A DNA stretch of 64,000 nt from contig NZ_JAHSTW010000004.1 in the NCBI RefSeq assembly GCF_019145195.1, positions 62,001 to 126,000 on the forward strand, read 5' to 3'. The position numbers and the translations under genes are program-made. Below are positions 39,104-47,205 of this stretch, in pieces (the stretch's first letter is position 1; each line of letters begins with the position of its first letter). Under the pieces are notes generated by a model. It was given only the letters and a program-made list of their open reading frames with translations, did no database searches and was not told the origin of the DNA. The DNA is from Pseudomonas siliginis (GTDB lineage Bacteria; Pseudomonadota; Gammaproteobacteria; Pseudomonadales; Pseudomonadaceae).

Positions 39104-39238
39104 ATGACGATGAAAGAGAAAATCCAGAACTGGCTGCACGATTTGGGAGTTGCCCTCGGTTTGATCGAACCGCCTCTGCAACCGGTACCGATTCGCACGG
39201 ACGACGAACAGCGCCGACGCCAGCCACGTCGCCGTTAA
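39104..39238 (+). CDS. PA1414-family microprotein (44 aa)
   Basis: 44 residues: MTMKEKIQNWLHDLGVALGL, then IEPPLQPVPIR and an Arg-rich end RRRQPRRR. Strong ribosome-binding site AAGGGGG. The sequence and its place close to the gbu locus agree with the small P. aeruginosa gene PA1414, which, as I recall, is expressed under low oxygen and whose transcript gives the regulatory RNA SicX. I saw no good Anr box (TTGAT-N4-ATCAA) upstream here, so oxygen control is not evident in this species. A membrane-surface helix plus basic tail is the main visible feature. Confidence 0.72.
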   Translation: MTMKEKIQNWLHDLGVALGLIEPPLQPVPIRTDDEQRRRQPRRR

Positions 39239-39258
39239 TACCTGCGATCAGAGATTTC

Positions 39259-39316
39259 AAGATCGCAGCCGTCGGCAGTTTCTACAAATGGTAGGAGCTG
39301 CCGAAGGCTGCGATCT
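39259..39316. repeat. 58-bp inverted repeat, GATCGCAGCC type
   Basis: AAGATCGCAGCC near the left end pairs with GGCTGCGATCTT at the right, with GGCAG and TAGGAGCTGCC inside. A common Pseudomonas repeat, possibly ending the transcript of the 44-aa gene. Confidence 0.8.
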
Positions 39317-39334
39317 TTTGCTTTTCGCCAAGCG

Positions 39335-39368
39335 AAAAAAACGGGTGTGGCCACCGACGCCACACCCG
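39335..39368 (-). terminator. Terminator of the sodium:solute symporter operon
   Basis: On the minus strand a perfect 9-bp stem CGGGTGTGG/CCACACCCG is followed by seven T residues, 32 bases past the symporter stop. Confidence 0.88.
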
Positions 39369-39399
39369 CTGAAGAAAACATCACCTCGTTACTGTCGAT

Positions 39400-40779
39400 T
39401 CACACCGCAGTGGCCACGGTCGCCGGGCGCGGCGAGAACAGGCTGACCAGTACGAAGCTCACCAGGCTGACACCCAGGCTGTAATAGATTGGCGAGTTCG
39501 CGTCCATGCCGTCCTTGACCATGAACACCAGCGCCGTGATAAAGCCCAGCGTCATCGCGCTGATCGCCCCGGCAGTGGTCGCACGCTTCCAGAAAATCGC
39601 GCCCATCAGCGGAATCAGCATGCCGCCGACCAAAAGGTTGTAAGCCAGGGTCAACGCGCTGATCACGTCATTGACGACCAGAGCAATGCCCAACACCGCG
39701 ATCCCGGTCAGCAGCGTAAACAGACGGCTGACCGCGACGTTGGACTGTTTGCCGCCGCGCAGTTTCGGCAGCAGGTCTTCGGTAAGCGTGGTGGACGCGG
39801 CGAGCAGGCCGGCGCTGGCGGTGGACATCATCGCCGCCAGTGCGGCAGCGATCACCAGGCCACGGATGCCGTCGGGCAGCGAGACTTTGACGATGGCGGC
39901 GAACGCGTTGTTGACGTTGTCCAGATCCGGAATCAGCACATGCGCAGCCATGCCGATCAAGGCGCAGACCAGGCCGTAAATGATGCAGTAGATCCCGGCC
40001 GAGGTGCCGGCGTACTTGGCGACCTTTTCGCTTTTGGCGGTGAACACCCGCTGCCAGATGTCCTGGCCGATCAGGATGCCGAAGAAGTAGATCATGAAGT
40101 AGGTAATGATCGTGTCCCAGCCGATGCTGGTGAAGTTGAAGCTGGCCGCCGGCAGTTGCGCGACCAGTTGGTCCCAGCCGCCTACGCGGTACAGGCAGAT
40201 CGGCAACAACACGAACATCAGGCCCACCGTCTGGATGCCGAACTGGACGATGTCCGTCAGGGTCAGCGACCACATGCCGCCGATCGTTGAATAAGTCACC
40301 ACGATACCGCCGCCCAGCAGTACGGAAATCCAGAAGGGCAGGCCGAACAACACTTGCAGCACGGTGCCGATCGCCAGAATCGAGGTCACGCCGATCATCA
40401 GCGCGTAAGCGAGCATGATGGTCGCACTGGCGGTACGCGCCATCGGGTTGTAGCGCTTCTCCAGGACCTGGGTAACGGTGAATACCTTGAGTTTCAGCAA
40501 GGGCTTGGCGAGGAACAGGTTCAGCGCGACGATGCCGCAGCCCAGTGCCGCGCACAGCCAAAAACCGGAAATGCCGTGCACGTAGCCCAGACGGACCGTG
40601 CCGACGGTGGACGCGCCGCCGAGTACGGTTGCTGCCATGGTGCCCATGTACAGCGATGGTCCAAGATTACGCCCGGCAACCAGATAGTCTTCGTGGGTCT
40701 TGGCCTTGCGCATGCCGTAGTAGCCGAGAATCAGCATCGCAGCGGCATAAATGAGTACGACGAATAAATCCAAAGCCAT
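39400..40779 (-). CDS. Sodium:solute symporter (SSS family), gbu-locus
   Basis: 459 residues and about thirteen helices. The Na+ symporter signature lies in GTMAATVLGGASTVGTVRLG and LAAMMSTASAGLLAASTTLT. The start at MALDLFVVLI follows GGAGACACGCCATC. Gene order (this gene, NCS1, NTF2-like, guanidinobutyrase, divergent LysR) matches PA1418-PA1422 of P. aeruginosa, so uptake of 4-guanidinobutyrate or a related guanidino or amino acid is likely. Not proven by sequence. Confidence 0.88.
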   Translation of the reverse strand: MALDLFVVLIYAAAMLILGYYGMRKAKTHEDYLVAGRNLGPSLYMGTMAATVLGGASTVGTVRLGYVHGISGFWLCAALGCGIVALNLFLAKPLLKLKVFTVTQVLEKRYNPMARTASATIMLAYALMIGVTSILAIGTVLQVLFGLPFWISVLLGGGIVVTYSTIGGMWSLTLTDIVQFGIQTVGLMFVLLPICLYRVGGWDQLVAQLPAASFNFTSIGWDTIITYFMIYFFGILIGQDIWQRVFTAKSEKVAKYAGTSAGIYCIIYGLVCALIGMAAHVLIPDLDNVNNAFAAIVKVSLPDGIRGLVIAAALAAMMSTASAGLLAASTTLTEDLLPKLRGGKQSNVAVSRLFTLLTGIAVLGIALVVNDVISALTLAYNLLVGGMLIPLMGAIFWKRATTAGAISAMTLGFITALVFMVKDGMDANSPIYYSLGVSLVSFVLVSLFSPRPATVATAV

Positions 40780-40837
40780 GATGGCGTGTCTCCGATTGTC
40801 TTTTTTATGGTCAAGCAAATGGGGTCTGCAAGGCTTC

Positions 40838-40927
40838 CTGTGGGAGCGAGCCTGCTCGCGAAGGCGGTCTGTCAGTCACACCAATGTTGGATGTGCTGAA
40901 GTCTTCGCGAGCAGGCTCGCTCCCACA
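40838..40927. repeat. REP doublet inside the gbu transcription unit
   Basis: Complete 90-bp inverted pair between the NCS1 gene and the SSS gene, both on the minus strand. It may lower read-through between the two transporters. Confidence 0.92.
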
Positions 40928-40938
40928 GGGGATTCGTG

Positions 40939-42441
40939 TCAGGCGGCCTGACGTAGTTCGGGTTTTATGGCGGCTTCACTGCGCACATCCGTTGGCCCAA
41001 ACACTTCCCGAGGTTCGGGGAACAGGCGCAGCAGCGTCAGATACACCACCGACGCCAGGCCCAATGTCACCGGCAAGCTGATGTCGATGCCACCGGCCAA
41101 TTCGCCCAGCGGGCCGACGAACTGCCCCGGCAGGTTGACGAAGCACAGGCCGACCAGCGCACTCGGAATCCATGCACCGAGACCGCGCCAGTTCCAGCCG
41201 TGGTTGAACCAGTAGCGTCCGCCCTGTTCGCCGCGAGTGAACACTTGCAGGTCATCCGGGCAGTAGAAGCCGCGCCGCACCAGCAGACCGATGATCATGA
41301 TCACCATCCACGGGGTGGTGCAGGTGATGATCAGCACGGCGAAGGTCGACACGCTCTGCACCAGGTTCGCCGCGAAACGGCCGATGAAGATGAAGGCGAT
41401 CGACAGCACGCCGATCAGCAAGGTCGCCTTGACCCGGGACAGCACGCGCGGGAACACGCTGGACATGTCCAGCCCGGTGCCATACAGCGACGTGGTGCCG
41501 GTGGACATGCCGCCGATCACCGCAATTAGGCACACCGGCAGGAAGAACCAGCTCGGCGACACGGCCAGCAAGCCGCCGACATAGTTGTTCGCGGCGATGT
41601 AGTCCGGCGCCTTGATCGCGACGATGGTGGCGGTGGCAAGGCCGAACAGGAATGGGATCAACGTCGCCAGTTGCGCGGCGATCACCGCCAGCATGATCCG
41701 GCCCTTCGGCGTCTCACGCGGGATGTAGCGCGACCAGTCGCCGAGGAACGCACCGAAGGAAATCGGGTTGCTCATCGCCACCAGTGCAGCGCCGATGAAT
41801 GCCGCCCAGAACCCGGCCTGACCCAGCGCCACGCTGCCGGCGTACTGGCTGTCGAAAGCGGGGGCGAAGGCGAAGATGCCGAGCAGGAACAACAGGCTCG
41901 CGGCCCATACCGCGATGCGGTTGACCCACAGCATGATGCGGAAACCGTAGATGCACACGGTCAGCACCAGCAGCGCGAACAGACCGTAGGCCAGGCCCAG
42001 GGTCAGGTCGGTTTCCGGCAAATCGACGAGGCGTTTGGCACCGCCGACCAGCGCATCACCCGAGCTCCACACTGACAGCGAGAAGAACGCGATTGCCGTC
42101 AGCAACGACAGGAACGACCCGACAATCCGCCCGTGCACGCCGAAGTGCGCACCGGAAGACACGGCGTTGTTGGTGCCGTTGAGCGGGCCGAACAGGCCCA
42201 TCGGCGCGAGGATCAGCGCACCGACCACCACACCCAGCACAATCGCCCAGACACCGGCCTGAAACGACAGGCCGAACAGCACCGGGAAACTGCCGAGCAC
42301 AGCGGTGGCAAACGTATTGGCGCCGCCGAAGATCAAGCGAAACAGGTCGCTGGGTCGGGCGTCGCGCTCATGATCCGGGATCTGTTCGACCCCGTTTGTT
42401 TCGATGCTGCTAAGGCTTTTTTCGTTGTTGTTGTTATTCAT
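40939..42441 (-). CDS. NCS1-family purine/cytosine-type permease, gbu-locus
   Basis: 500 residues and about twelve helices. The family features are FRLIFGGANTFATAVLGSFP near residue 33, MGLFGPLNGTNNAVSSGAHF, and SNPISFGAFLGDWSRYIP. NCS1 carriers import nucleobases, hydantoins, allantoin and similar compounds with Na+ or H+. Here the neighbour gene order suggests a guanidino or urea-like substrate, perhaps 4-guanidinobutyrate itself. The first residues (MNNNNNEK) are low complexity. Confidence 0.9.
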   Translation of the reverse strand: MNNNNNEKSLSSIETNGVEQIPDHERDARPSDLFRLIFGGANTFATAVLGSFPVLFGLSFQAGVWAIVLGVVVGALILAPMGLFGPLNGTNNAVSSGAHFGVHGRIVGSFLSLLTAIAFFSLSVWSSGDALVGGAKRLVDLPETDLTLGLAYGLFALLVLTVCIYGFRIMLWVNRIAVWAASLLFLLGIFAFAPAFDSQYAGSVALGQAGFWAAFIGAALVAMSNPISFGAFLGDWSRYIPRETPKGRIMLAVIAAQLATLIPFLFGLATATIVAIKAPDYIAANNYVGGLLAVSPSWFFLPVCLIAVIGGMSTGTTSLYGTGLDMSSVFPRVLSRVKATLLIGVLSIAFIFIGRFAANLVQSVSTFAVLIITCTTPWMVIMIIGLLVRRGFYCPDDLQVFTRGEQGGRYWFNHGWNWRGLGAWIPSALVGLCFVNLPGQFVGPLGELAGGIDISLPVTLGLASVVYLTLLRLFPEPREVFGPTDVRSEAAIKPELRQAA

Positions 42442-42492
42442 GATCTGCTCCGATCATCAGGCGCGCTCATCGTGCGTGAGCGTCACCATTGG

Positions 42493-42915
42493 CTAAGGGG
42501 GTGGCAGCCCTTCCGGCATTGCGGACAAATGTTCGTGACAGGCCAGCCATAGGCCTTGTTGTTCTAGGCTCGACGCTTGTCTTCTGAAAACAATCGTCTC
42601 GCGCTCCTGGCTGAAGTGTTGCTCCCCTTGCATGCGCAGCTCGGTGGCCACGTCATGGATGAAAATCGCCACGTCACCCTGCAGGCTGACAAAGGCGTTG
42701 CTCGAGGTGCACGACAGCACCTCGAATCCATCCTCGGCACGCCAGCGGTCCCACAACGCCTGATAGGCATCGCGCGACAGCAATGGCTGGTCGAGGGTGT
42801 AGAAAACGAAGCTGGCATCGGCGCTGAACGCCCCGAAGTAAGCTTCGCGATCGTTACGGGCAAACGCGGCGACCAACTCGGCGGCCGCGTGCAGAACCTG
42901 ATCACGTGCGTGCAT
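42493..42915 (-). CDS. NTF2-like protein (SnoaL/DUF3225 type), gbu-locus
   Basis: 140 residues. An alpha+beta barrel with HARDQVLHAAAELVAAFARN, EAYFGAFSADASFVFYTLDQ and WRAEDGFEVLSCTSSNAFVS, consistent with the NTF2/ketosteroid-isomerase fold and the AtzH-like DUF3225 group. The partner gene gbuA starts 10 bases upstream, so the two are an operon. Related small subunits accompany amidohydrolases or ureohydrolases, and an accessory role in guanidinobutyrate breakdown is inferred. Confidence 0.85.
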   Translation of the reverse strand: MHARDQVLHAAAELVAAFARNDREAYFGAFSADASFVFYTLDQPLLSRDAYQALWDRWRAEDGFEVLSCTSSNAFVSLQGDVAIFIHDVATELRMQGEQHFSQERETIVFRRQASSLEQQGLWLACHEHLSAMPEGLPPP

Positions 42916-42925
42916 GACCCGACCC

Positions 42926-43876
42926 TCAGCGATGAACCACGCCGGGCAGTACGCAGAGCATTTCGTACAGCAGGTTGGCGGCCAGCAGCGAGGTGTTGCC
43001 GGTGGTGTCGTAAGCGGGCGAGACTTCTACCAGATCGCAACCGATCAGGTCGAGGCCCTGACAGCCACGGACGATTTCGATCGCCTGAATGGTGGTCAGG
43101 CCGCCGATTTCCGGGGTGCCGGTGCCGGGCGCCCAGGCCGGGTCGATGCCATCGATATCGAAACTCAGATACACCGGACCGCCACCGACCTTCTCGCGCA
43201 CTTCCGCCATCAGCGGCGCCAGCGACTTGTGCCAGCACTCTTCGGCCTGCACCACGCGGAAACCCTGGTCGCGGCTCCAGTTGAAGTCGTCGGCGGTGTA
43301 GCCCTGTGCACGCAAACCGATCTGCACCACGCGATCGCAATCGAGCAGACCTTCTTCGACGGCACGACGGAACGTGGTGCCGTGGGCGATCTTCTCGCCG
43401 AACATGTGATCGTTGACGTCAGCGTGCGCATCGATGTGCACCAGGCCAACCTTGCCGTGCTTTTTATGAATCGCGCGCAGGATCGGCAGGGTGATGGTGT
43501 GGTCGCCACCCAGCGTCATCGGGATGACGTTGTGCTCGAGGATGTTGTCGTAGGCTTCTTCGATGATGCGCACGGCGTCGAGCAGGTTGAAGGTGTTGAT
43601 CGCCACGTCACCGATGTCGGCCACCGACAGCGAGTCGAACGGTGCGGCGCCGGTGGCCATGTTGTACGGGCGGATCATCACCGATTCGGTGCGGATATCG
43701 CGCGGCCCGAAGCGGGTGCCGGGGCGCAGCGAAGTGCCGATGTCCAGCGGCACGCCAACGAAGGCAGCGTCTAGGCCGGCAGCGGTCGGTACATGGGGAA
43801 GTCGGAGCATGGTGGCGATGCCGCCGAAGCGCGGCATTTCATTGCCGCCCAGTGGTTGGTGAAGAATCTTGTCCAC
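42926..43876 (-). CDS. gbuA: Guanidinobutyrase (agmatinase/arginase family)
   Basis: 316 residues, close to GbuA of P. aeruginosa. Metal-binding ureohydrolase motifs: GGDH (H126), D149-A-H151-A-D153 in HIDAHADVN, and D240-I-D242 in SFDIDGIDP. It hydrolyses 4-guanidinobutyrate to 4-aminobutyrate and urea, the end of the arginine transaminase and oxidase routes, in the cytoplasm. The divergent LysR gene and the two transporters downstream match the known gbu arrangement, which favours guanidinobutyrase over agmatinase or guanidinopropionase. Confidence 0.9.
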   Translation of the reverse strand: MDKILHQPLGGNEMPRFGGIATMLRLPHVPTAAGLDAAFVGVPLDIGTSLRPGTRFGPRDIRTESVMIRPYNMATGAAPFDSLSVADIGDVAINTFNLLDAVRIIEEAYDNILEHNVIPMTLGGDHTITLPILRAIHKKHGKVGLVHIDAHADVNDHMFGEKIAHGTTFRRAVEEGLLDCDRVVQIGLRAQGYTADDFNWSRDQGFRVVQAEECWHKSLAPLMAEVREKVGGGPVYLSFDIDGIDPAWAPGTGTPEIGGLTTIQAIEIVRGCQGLDLIGCDLVEVSPAYDTTGNTSLLAANLLYEMLCVLPGVVHR

Positions 43877-44218
43877 GGGTAGGGCCTCATCGTCTTTGTT
43901 TTATTTATGCCGGCGCGCCGTGGAGCACAGGTTCGGACGCCGCTGTGGGGCCGATCATGCGAAATGTAGTGGCGGGGAAGAATCGCTACGGGCAAAAACT
44001 TAGTTCAGATTTTTCTAAACTAATGCCAGCCAGCGACTTAGACTTCGCACCACTGGAATCTCTGAAGATCTCACTCTGTGGGAGCGAGCCTGCTCGCGAA
44101 GAGGGCGTGACAGTCAACTTCGATGGCGACTGACCCGACGCCTTCGCGAGCAGGCTCGCTCCCACAATGATCTCCATCGGACTGTGTATTCGCGCGTTAC
44201 CTCGTGACCGGAGCAGAA
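43877..44218. other. 342-bp gbuA-gbuR divergent region with REP doublet
   Basis: The left 200 bases, next to gbuA, should hold its LysR-regulated promoter. The right part is filled by a REP doublet (44076-44166). No clear T-N11-A LysR box could be fixed by eye. Confidence 0.6.
44076..44166. repeat. REP doublet in a divergent promoter region
   Basis: Complete 91-bp inverted pair 53 bases before the gbuR start. It is the only one of the twelve that lies between divergent genes. Confidence 0.92.
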
Positions 44219-45112
44219 ATGGCCAACGCCTTACCCGACCTGAAACTCCTGCGCATCTTCGTCAGCATCGTGCGTCATCAGGGTTTTGCCAATGCGCAGC
44301 AGGAACTCAACCTGTCGACCTCGGCGATCAGCACTTATATGAGCCAGCTCGAAGCCGCGCTCGGTCTGGTGCTGTGCCATCGCGGGCGCGGTGGCTTCAG
44401 CCTGACCAGCAAGGGCGAGCTGTTCCATCAGGAAACCCTGCGCCTGCTAGCCGAGCTTGAAGGCTTCGAGCAATACGCCGCCGCGCTCAAGGGCGAACTG
44501 CGCGGCACGCTCAACCTTGGCGTGATCGATTCCACGGTCAGCGACAAGGCCCTGCCGTTTGCCGAAGCCATCGGCGCCTACAGTCAGGAACACCCGGCGG
44601 TGCATTTGCACCTGTCGGTGATGAGCCCTTACGAATTGCAGCTCGGCGTGCAGGACAATCGCCTCGATCTGGCCATCGGTGCGTTTTCCACGCGCATGAG
44701 CGGTCTGGTCTACATGCCGCTGTACCGCGAGCAGCACTGGCTGTATTGCAGCAGTCGCCATCCACTGTTCAACGAACGGCGCATCCCCGAGCAGGTCATC
44801 ACTCAGCAACGGATGGTCGGGCGCGGTTACTGGAGTCAGGCGGAACTGGCCCGGCACGGTTTCAAACACAGCGCCGCGACCGTGGAAAGTATGGAAGCGC
44901 AGCTGATTCTGGTGCTCTCCGGCGCCTACATCGGTTACCTGCCGGAGCACTACGCGCAGGCCTGGGCCGACAAGGGTGATCTGCGTGTTCTGCTGCCGGC
45001 GACCTTCGGTTATCAGGCGCCGTTTTCGATGATCATGCGCAGGGGCCGCAGCCGCGAGCCGCTGATCCAGACCTTCCGCGATTTGCTCAAAGCGCAATTG
45101 AATCAGGCGTAA
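44219..45112 (+). CDS. gbuR: LysR-family regulator of the gbu genes
   Basis: 297 residues. Helix-turn-helix QGFANAQQELNLSTSAISTY (about residues 22-41), then an effector domain. Divergent from gbuA as in P. aeruginosa, where GbuR activates gbuA in response to 4-guanidinobutyrate. The ATG at 44219 is preceded by GGAGCAGAA. tapT starts 6 bases after its stop. Confidence 0.87.
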   Translation: MANALPDLKLLRIFVSIVRHQGFANAQQELNLSTSAISTYMSQLEAALGLVLCHRGRGGFSLTSKGELFHQETLRLLAELEGFEQYAAALKGELRGTLNLGVIDSTVSDKALPFAEAIGAYSQEHPAVHLHLSVMSPYELQLGVQDNRLDLAIGAFSTRMSGLVYMPLYREQHWLYCSSRHPLFNERRIPEQVITQQRMVGRGYWSQAELARHGFKHSAATVESMEAQLILVLSGAYIGYLPEHYAQAWADKGDLRVLLPATFGYQAPFSMIMRRGRSREPLIQTFRDLLKAQLNQA

Positions 45113-45118
45113 CCCATC

Positions 45119-45715
45119 ATGTCCCGAGCCCAATGCCCACGCTGCCTGCGCCCCCAGACCCATTGTCTATGTCCATTGATTCCACACATCGATAGCCGCA
45201 CCCGAGTATTGGTGCTGCAGCATCCGAGCGAGGTCAGTCACGCGCTGAATACCGCGCGGCTGGCGGCGCTGGGGCTGAGCAATGCCGAGCTGATTGTCGG
45301 CGAGGTATTCGAGGATTTGCCGAAACTGTTGAACCGGCCGGGCTATCAGGCGCGCTTGTTGTTCCCGGCTGAGGATGCGCAGCCGTTGCAGGTCTACGCG
45401 CCAAATGATCAGCCGATGTTGCTGGTCGTCCCGGACGGCACCTGGCGCAAAGCGCGCAAGATGCTGCACCTCAATCCGCTGCTGGCAGCACTGCCACGGG
45501 TGACGCTGGCCGAGGGCGGCGTGTCGCGCTATCGCTTGCGCAAGGCACCGGGGCCGGGGGCGCTGTCGACGATCGAGGCAATCGTGCAGGCGCTGGAAAC
45601 CCTCGAAGCGCCGACGACATTTGCGCCGTTGCTCAAGCCGTTTGAAGCGCTGATCGAAGGGCAGATTGCGGCGATGGGGGAGGAGACCTTTCAGCGTAAC
45701 CATGGCGACAGATGA
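45119..45715 (+). CDS. tapT: tRNA-uridine aminocarboxypropyltransferase (DTW domain)
   Basis: 198 residues. An N-terminal Cys cluster (CPRCLRPQTHCLC, residues 6-18), the QHPSE motif, and the DTW motif D106-GT-W109 (VPDGTWRKARKM). TapT/YfiP enzymes use S-adenosylmethionine to add a 3-amino-3-carboxypropyl group to U47 in the tRNA variable loop (acp3U). It follows gbuR by 6 bases, so the two are probably translated from one transcript although functionally unrelated. Confidence 0.9.
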   Translation: MSRAQCPRCLRPQTHCLCPLIPHIDSRTRVLVLQHPSEVSHALNTARLAALGLSNAELIVGEVFEDLPKLLNRPGYQARLLFPAEDAQPLQVYAPNDQPMLLVVPDGTWRKARKMLHLNPLLAALPRVTLAEGGVSRYRLRKAPGPGALSTIEAIVQALETLEAPTTFAPLLKPFEALIEGQIAAMGEETFQRNHGDR

Positions 45716-45734
45716 TCATTGTCTGTGCAGGCCT

Positions 45735-45800
45735 CTTCGCGAGCAGGCTCGCTCCCACAGGGGAATGCATTCCAATTGTGGGAGCGAGCCTGCTCGCGAA
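45735..45800. repeat. REP doublet, short head-to-head form (66 bp)
   Basis: TTCGCGAGCAGGCTCGCTCC first and its inverse second, between convergent tapT and the adaptor gene of the secretion operon. Confidence 0.92.
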
Positions 45801-45833
45801 AGCGCCAGATCAATCACCGCAATTCAAAGATCA

Positions 45834-47195
45834 CTAGCGCTCACGCATCGCCTCGGTCCGCGCTTTCAGCACCGGTTTGAGCAGGTAATCCAAAACGCTT
45901 TTCTCGCCGGTAATGATGTCCACCGTCGCCACCATCCCCGGGATGATCAGCAGCGGTTTGACATCGCCGCCCAGGTGATTCTTGTCGGTGCGCACTTGAA
46001 TCAGATAGAAGCTGTTGCCCTTGTCATCGGTAATCGTATCGGCGCCGATCAGCTCGAGTTTGGCGCTCAGCCCGCCGTAAATCGTGTAGTCGTAGGCGCT
46101 GAACTTGACCATGGCTTTCTGGCCCGGATGCAGGAACGCGACATCCTGCGGGCGGACTTTTGCTTCGATCAGCAGGTTGTCTTCCAGCGGCACGATTTCG
46201 ACCATGTCGCTGCCCGGCTGGACCACGCCGCCGATGGTGTTGACCTTCATCTGCTTGATCACCCCGCGTACCGGTGAAGTCACCGTGGTACGGCTGACGC
46301 GGTCATCGATGGCGATGCTCGAAGCGGTGATTTTCGACAGGTCGGTGCGTTTCTCATTCAGCTCTTTGGCGGCCTCGGAACGGAAGGTCTGCTCGGATTC
46401 GTCGATCTTGCTGCGGATCTCGGCGATGGCCGATTCGGCGCGGGGAATCGCCAGCGTGGTGGCGTTCAGCGAACCGCGAATTTCCACGGCACTGCGCCTG
46501 AGGCGGAGGATTTCCACCGGTGAAACGGCGCCGGTTTTGACCAGCGGTTCCGACATGTTCATCTCTTGCTGCAACAACGCGAGGCTGGAGCTGAACTGGC
46601 CTTGCTTGGAGCGAAACTCCGCCAGTTCCTGGGTCTTCTGCCGCAGCTGTTCGCTGAGGGTGCGCTGTTCGCTGGCCAAGCGGCGTTGGCGTTGCTCGTA
46701 CAGCGAGCGCTCGTCCTCGGCGACTTGCGGCGCTTTGGCGATGACTTCAGCGGAGAGTTTGAAGGGGCGCCCCTCGGCCTCCGCTGACAAGCGTTCAACC
46801 TGTGCGGTCAGCGCGTAACGGTCGGCCTCGCTTTCGCCCTTGTTCGAGCGAAAGCGCGTGTCATCCAGACGCAGCAGGGTGTCGCCCTTGCCGACCATCT
46901 GGCCTTCGCGAACGAATATCTCGGTGACAATGCCGCCCTCAAGGTTCTGGATCACCTGGACTTTGCTCGACGGAATCGCTTTGCCTTCGCCCATGGTCAC
47001 TTCTTCGAGCACGGCGAATTTGGCCCAGACCAGGGCGGCGATCAGCAGCGCTGCCGCCAGCCACACGGTGATCCGCGATTTGCGCGGCGAATCCTGCAAC
47101 GCCGCGCCGGCGGTTTCCGGCATGAACTCGGCTTCGGCACTTTTGCCGAAGCTGTCGAAGTAGCCGCGCTTGTTGCTATCGGAAGAAGCAGGCAT
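45834..47195 (-). CDS. mapC: Type I secretion periplasmic adaptor (HlyD family, MapC/LapC-like)
   Basis: 453 residues. A short cytoplasmic arm, one membrane helix (VWLAAALLIAALVWAKFAVL, about residues 44-63), then the HlyD body: a beta-lipoyl half (IPSSKVQVIQNLEGGIVTEI), a long alpha-hairpin with coiled coils, and the second lipoyl half with a beta-barrel (GVIKQMKVNTIGGVV). It joins the ABC exporter to the outer-membrane channel. The start follows AGGAGTTACGCC. Last gene of the three-gene secretion operon serving the divergent adhesin; named by analogy to the P. fluorescens MapA system. Confidence 0.88.
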   Translation of the reverse strand: MPASSDSNKRGYFDSFGKSAEAEFMPETAGAALQDSPRKSRITVWLAAALLIAALVWAKFAVLEEVTMGEGKAIPSSKVQVIQNLEGGIVTEIFVREGQMVGKGDTLLRLDDTRFRSNKGESEADRYALTAQVERLSAEAEGRPFKLSAEVIAKAPQVAEDERSLYEQRQRRLASEQRTLSEQLRQKTQELAEFRSKQGQFSSSLALLQQEMNMSEPLVKTGAVSPVEILRLRRSAVEIRGSLNATTLAIPRAESAIAEIRSKIDESEQTFRSEAAKELNEKRTDLSKITASSIAIDDRVSRTTVTSPVRGVIKQMKVNTIGGVVQPGSDMVEIVPLEDNLLIEAKVRPQDVAFLHPGQKAMVKFSAYDYTIYGGLSAKLELIGADTITDDKGNSFYLIQVRTDKNHLGGDVKPLLIIPGMVATVDIITGEKSVLDYLLKPVLKARTEAMRER

Positions 47196-47205
47196 GGCGT
47201 AACTC

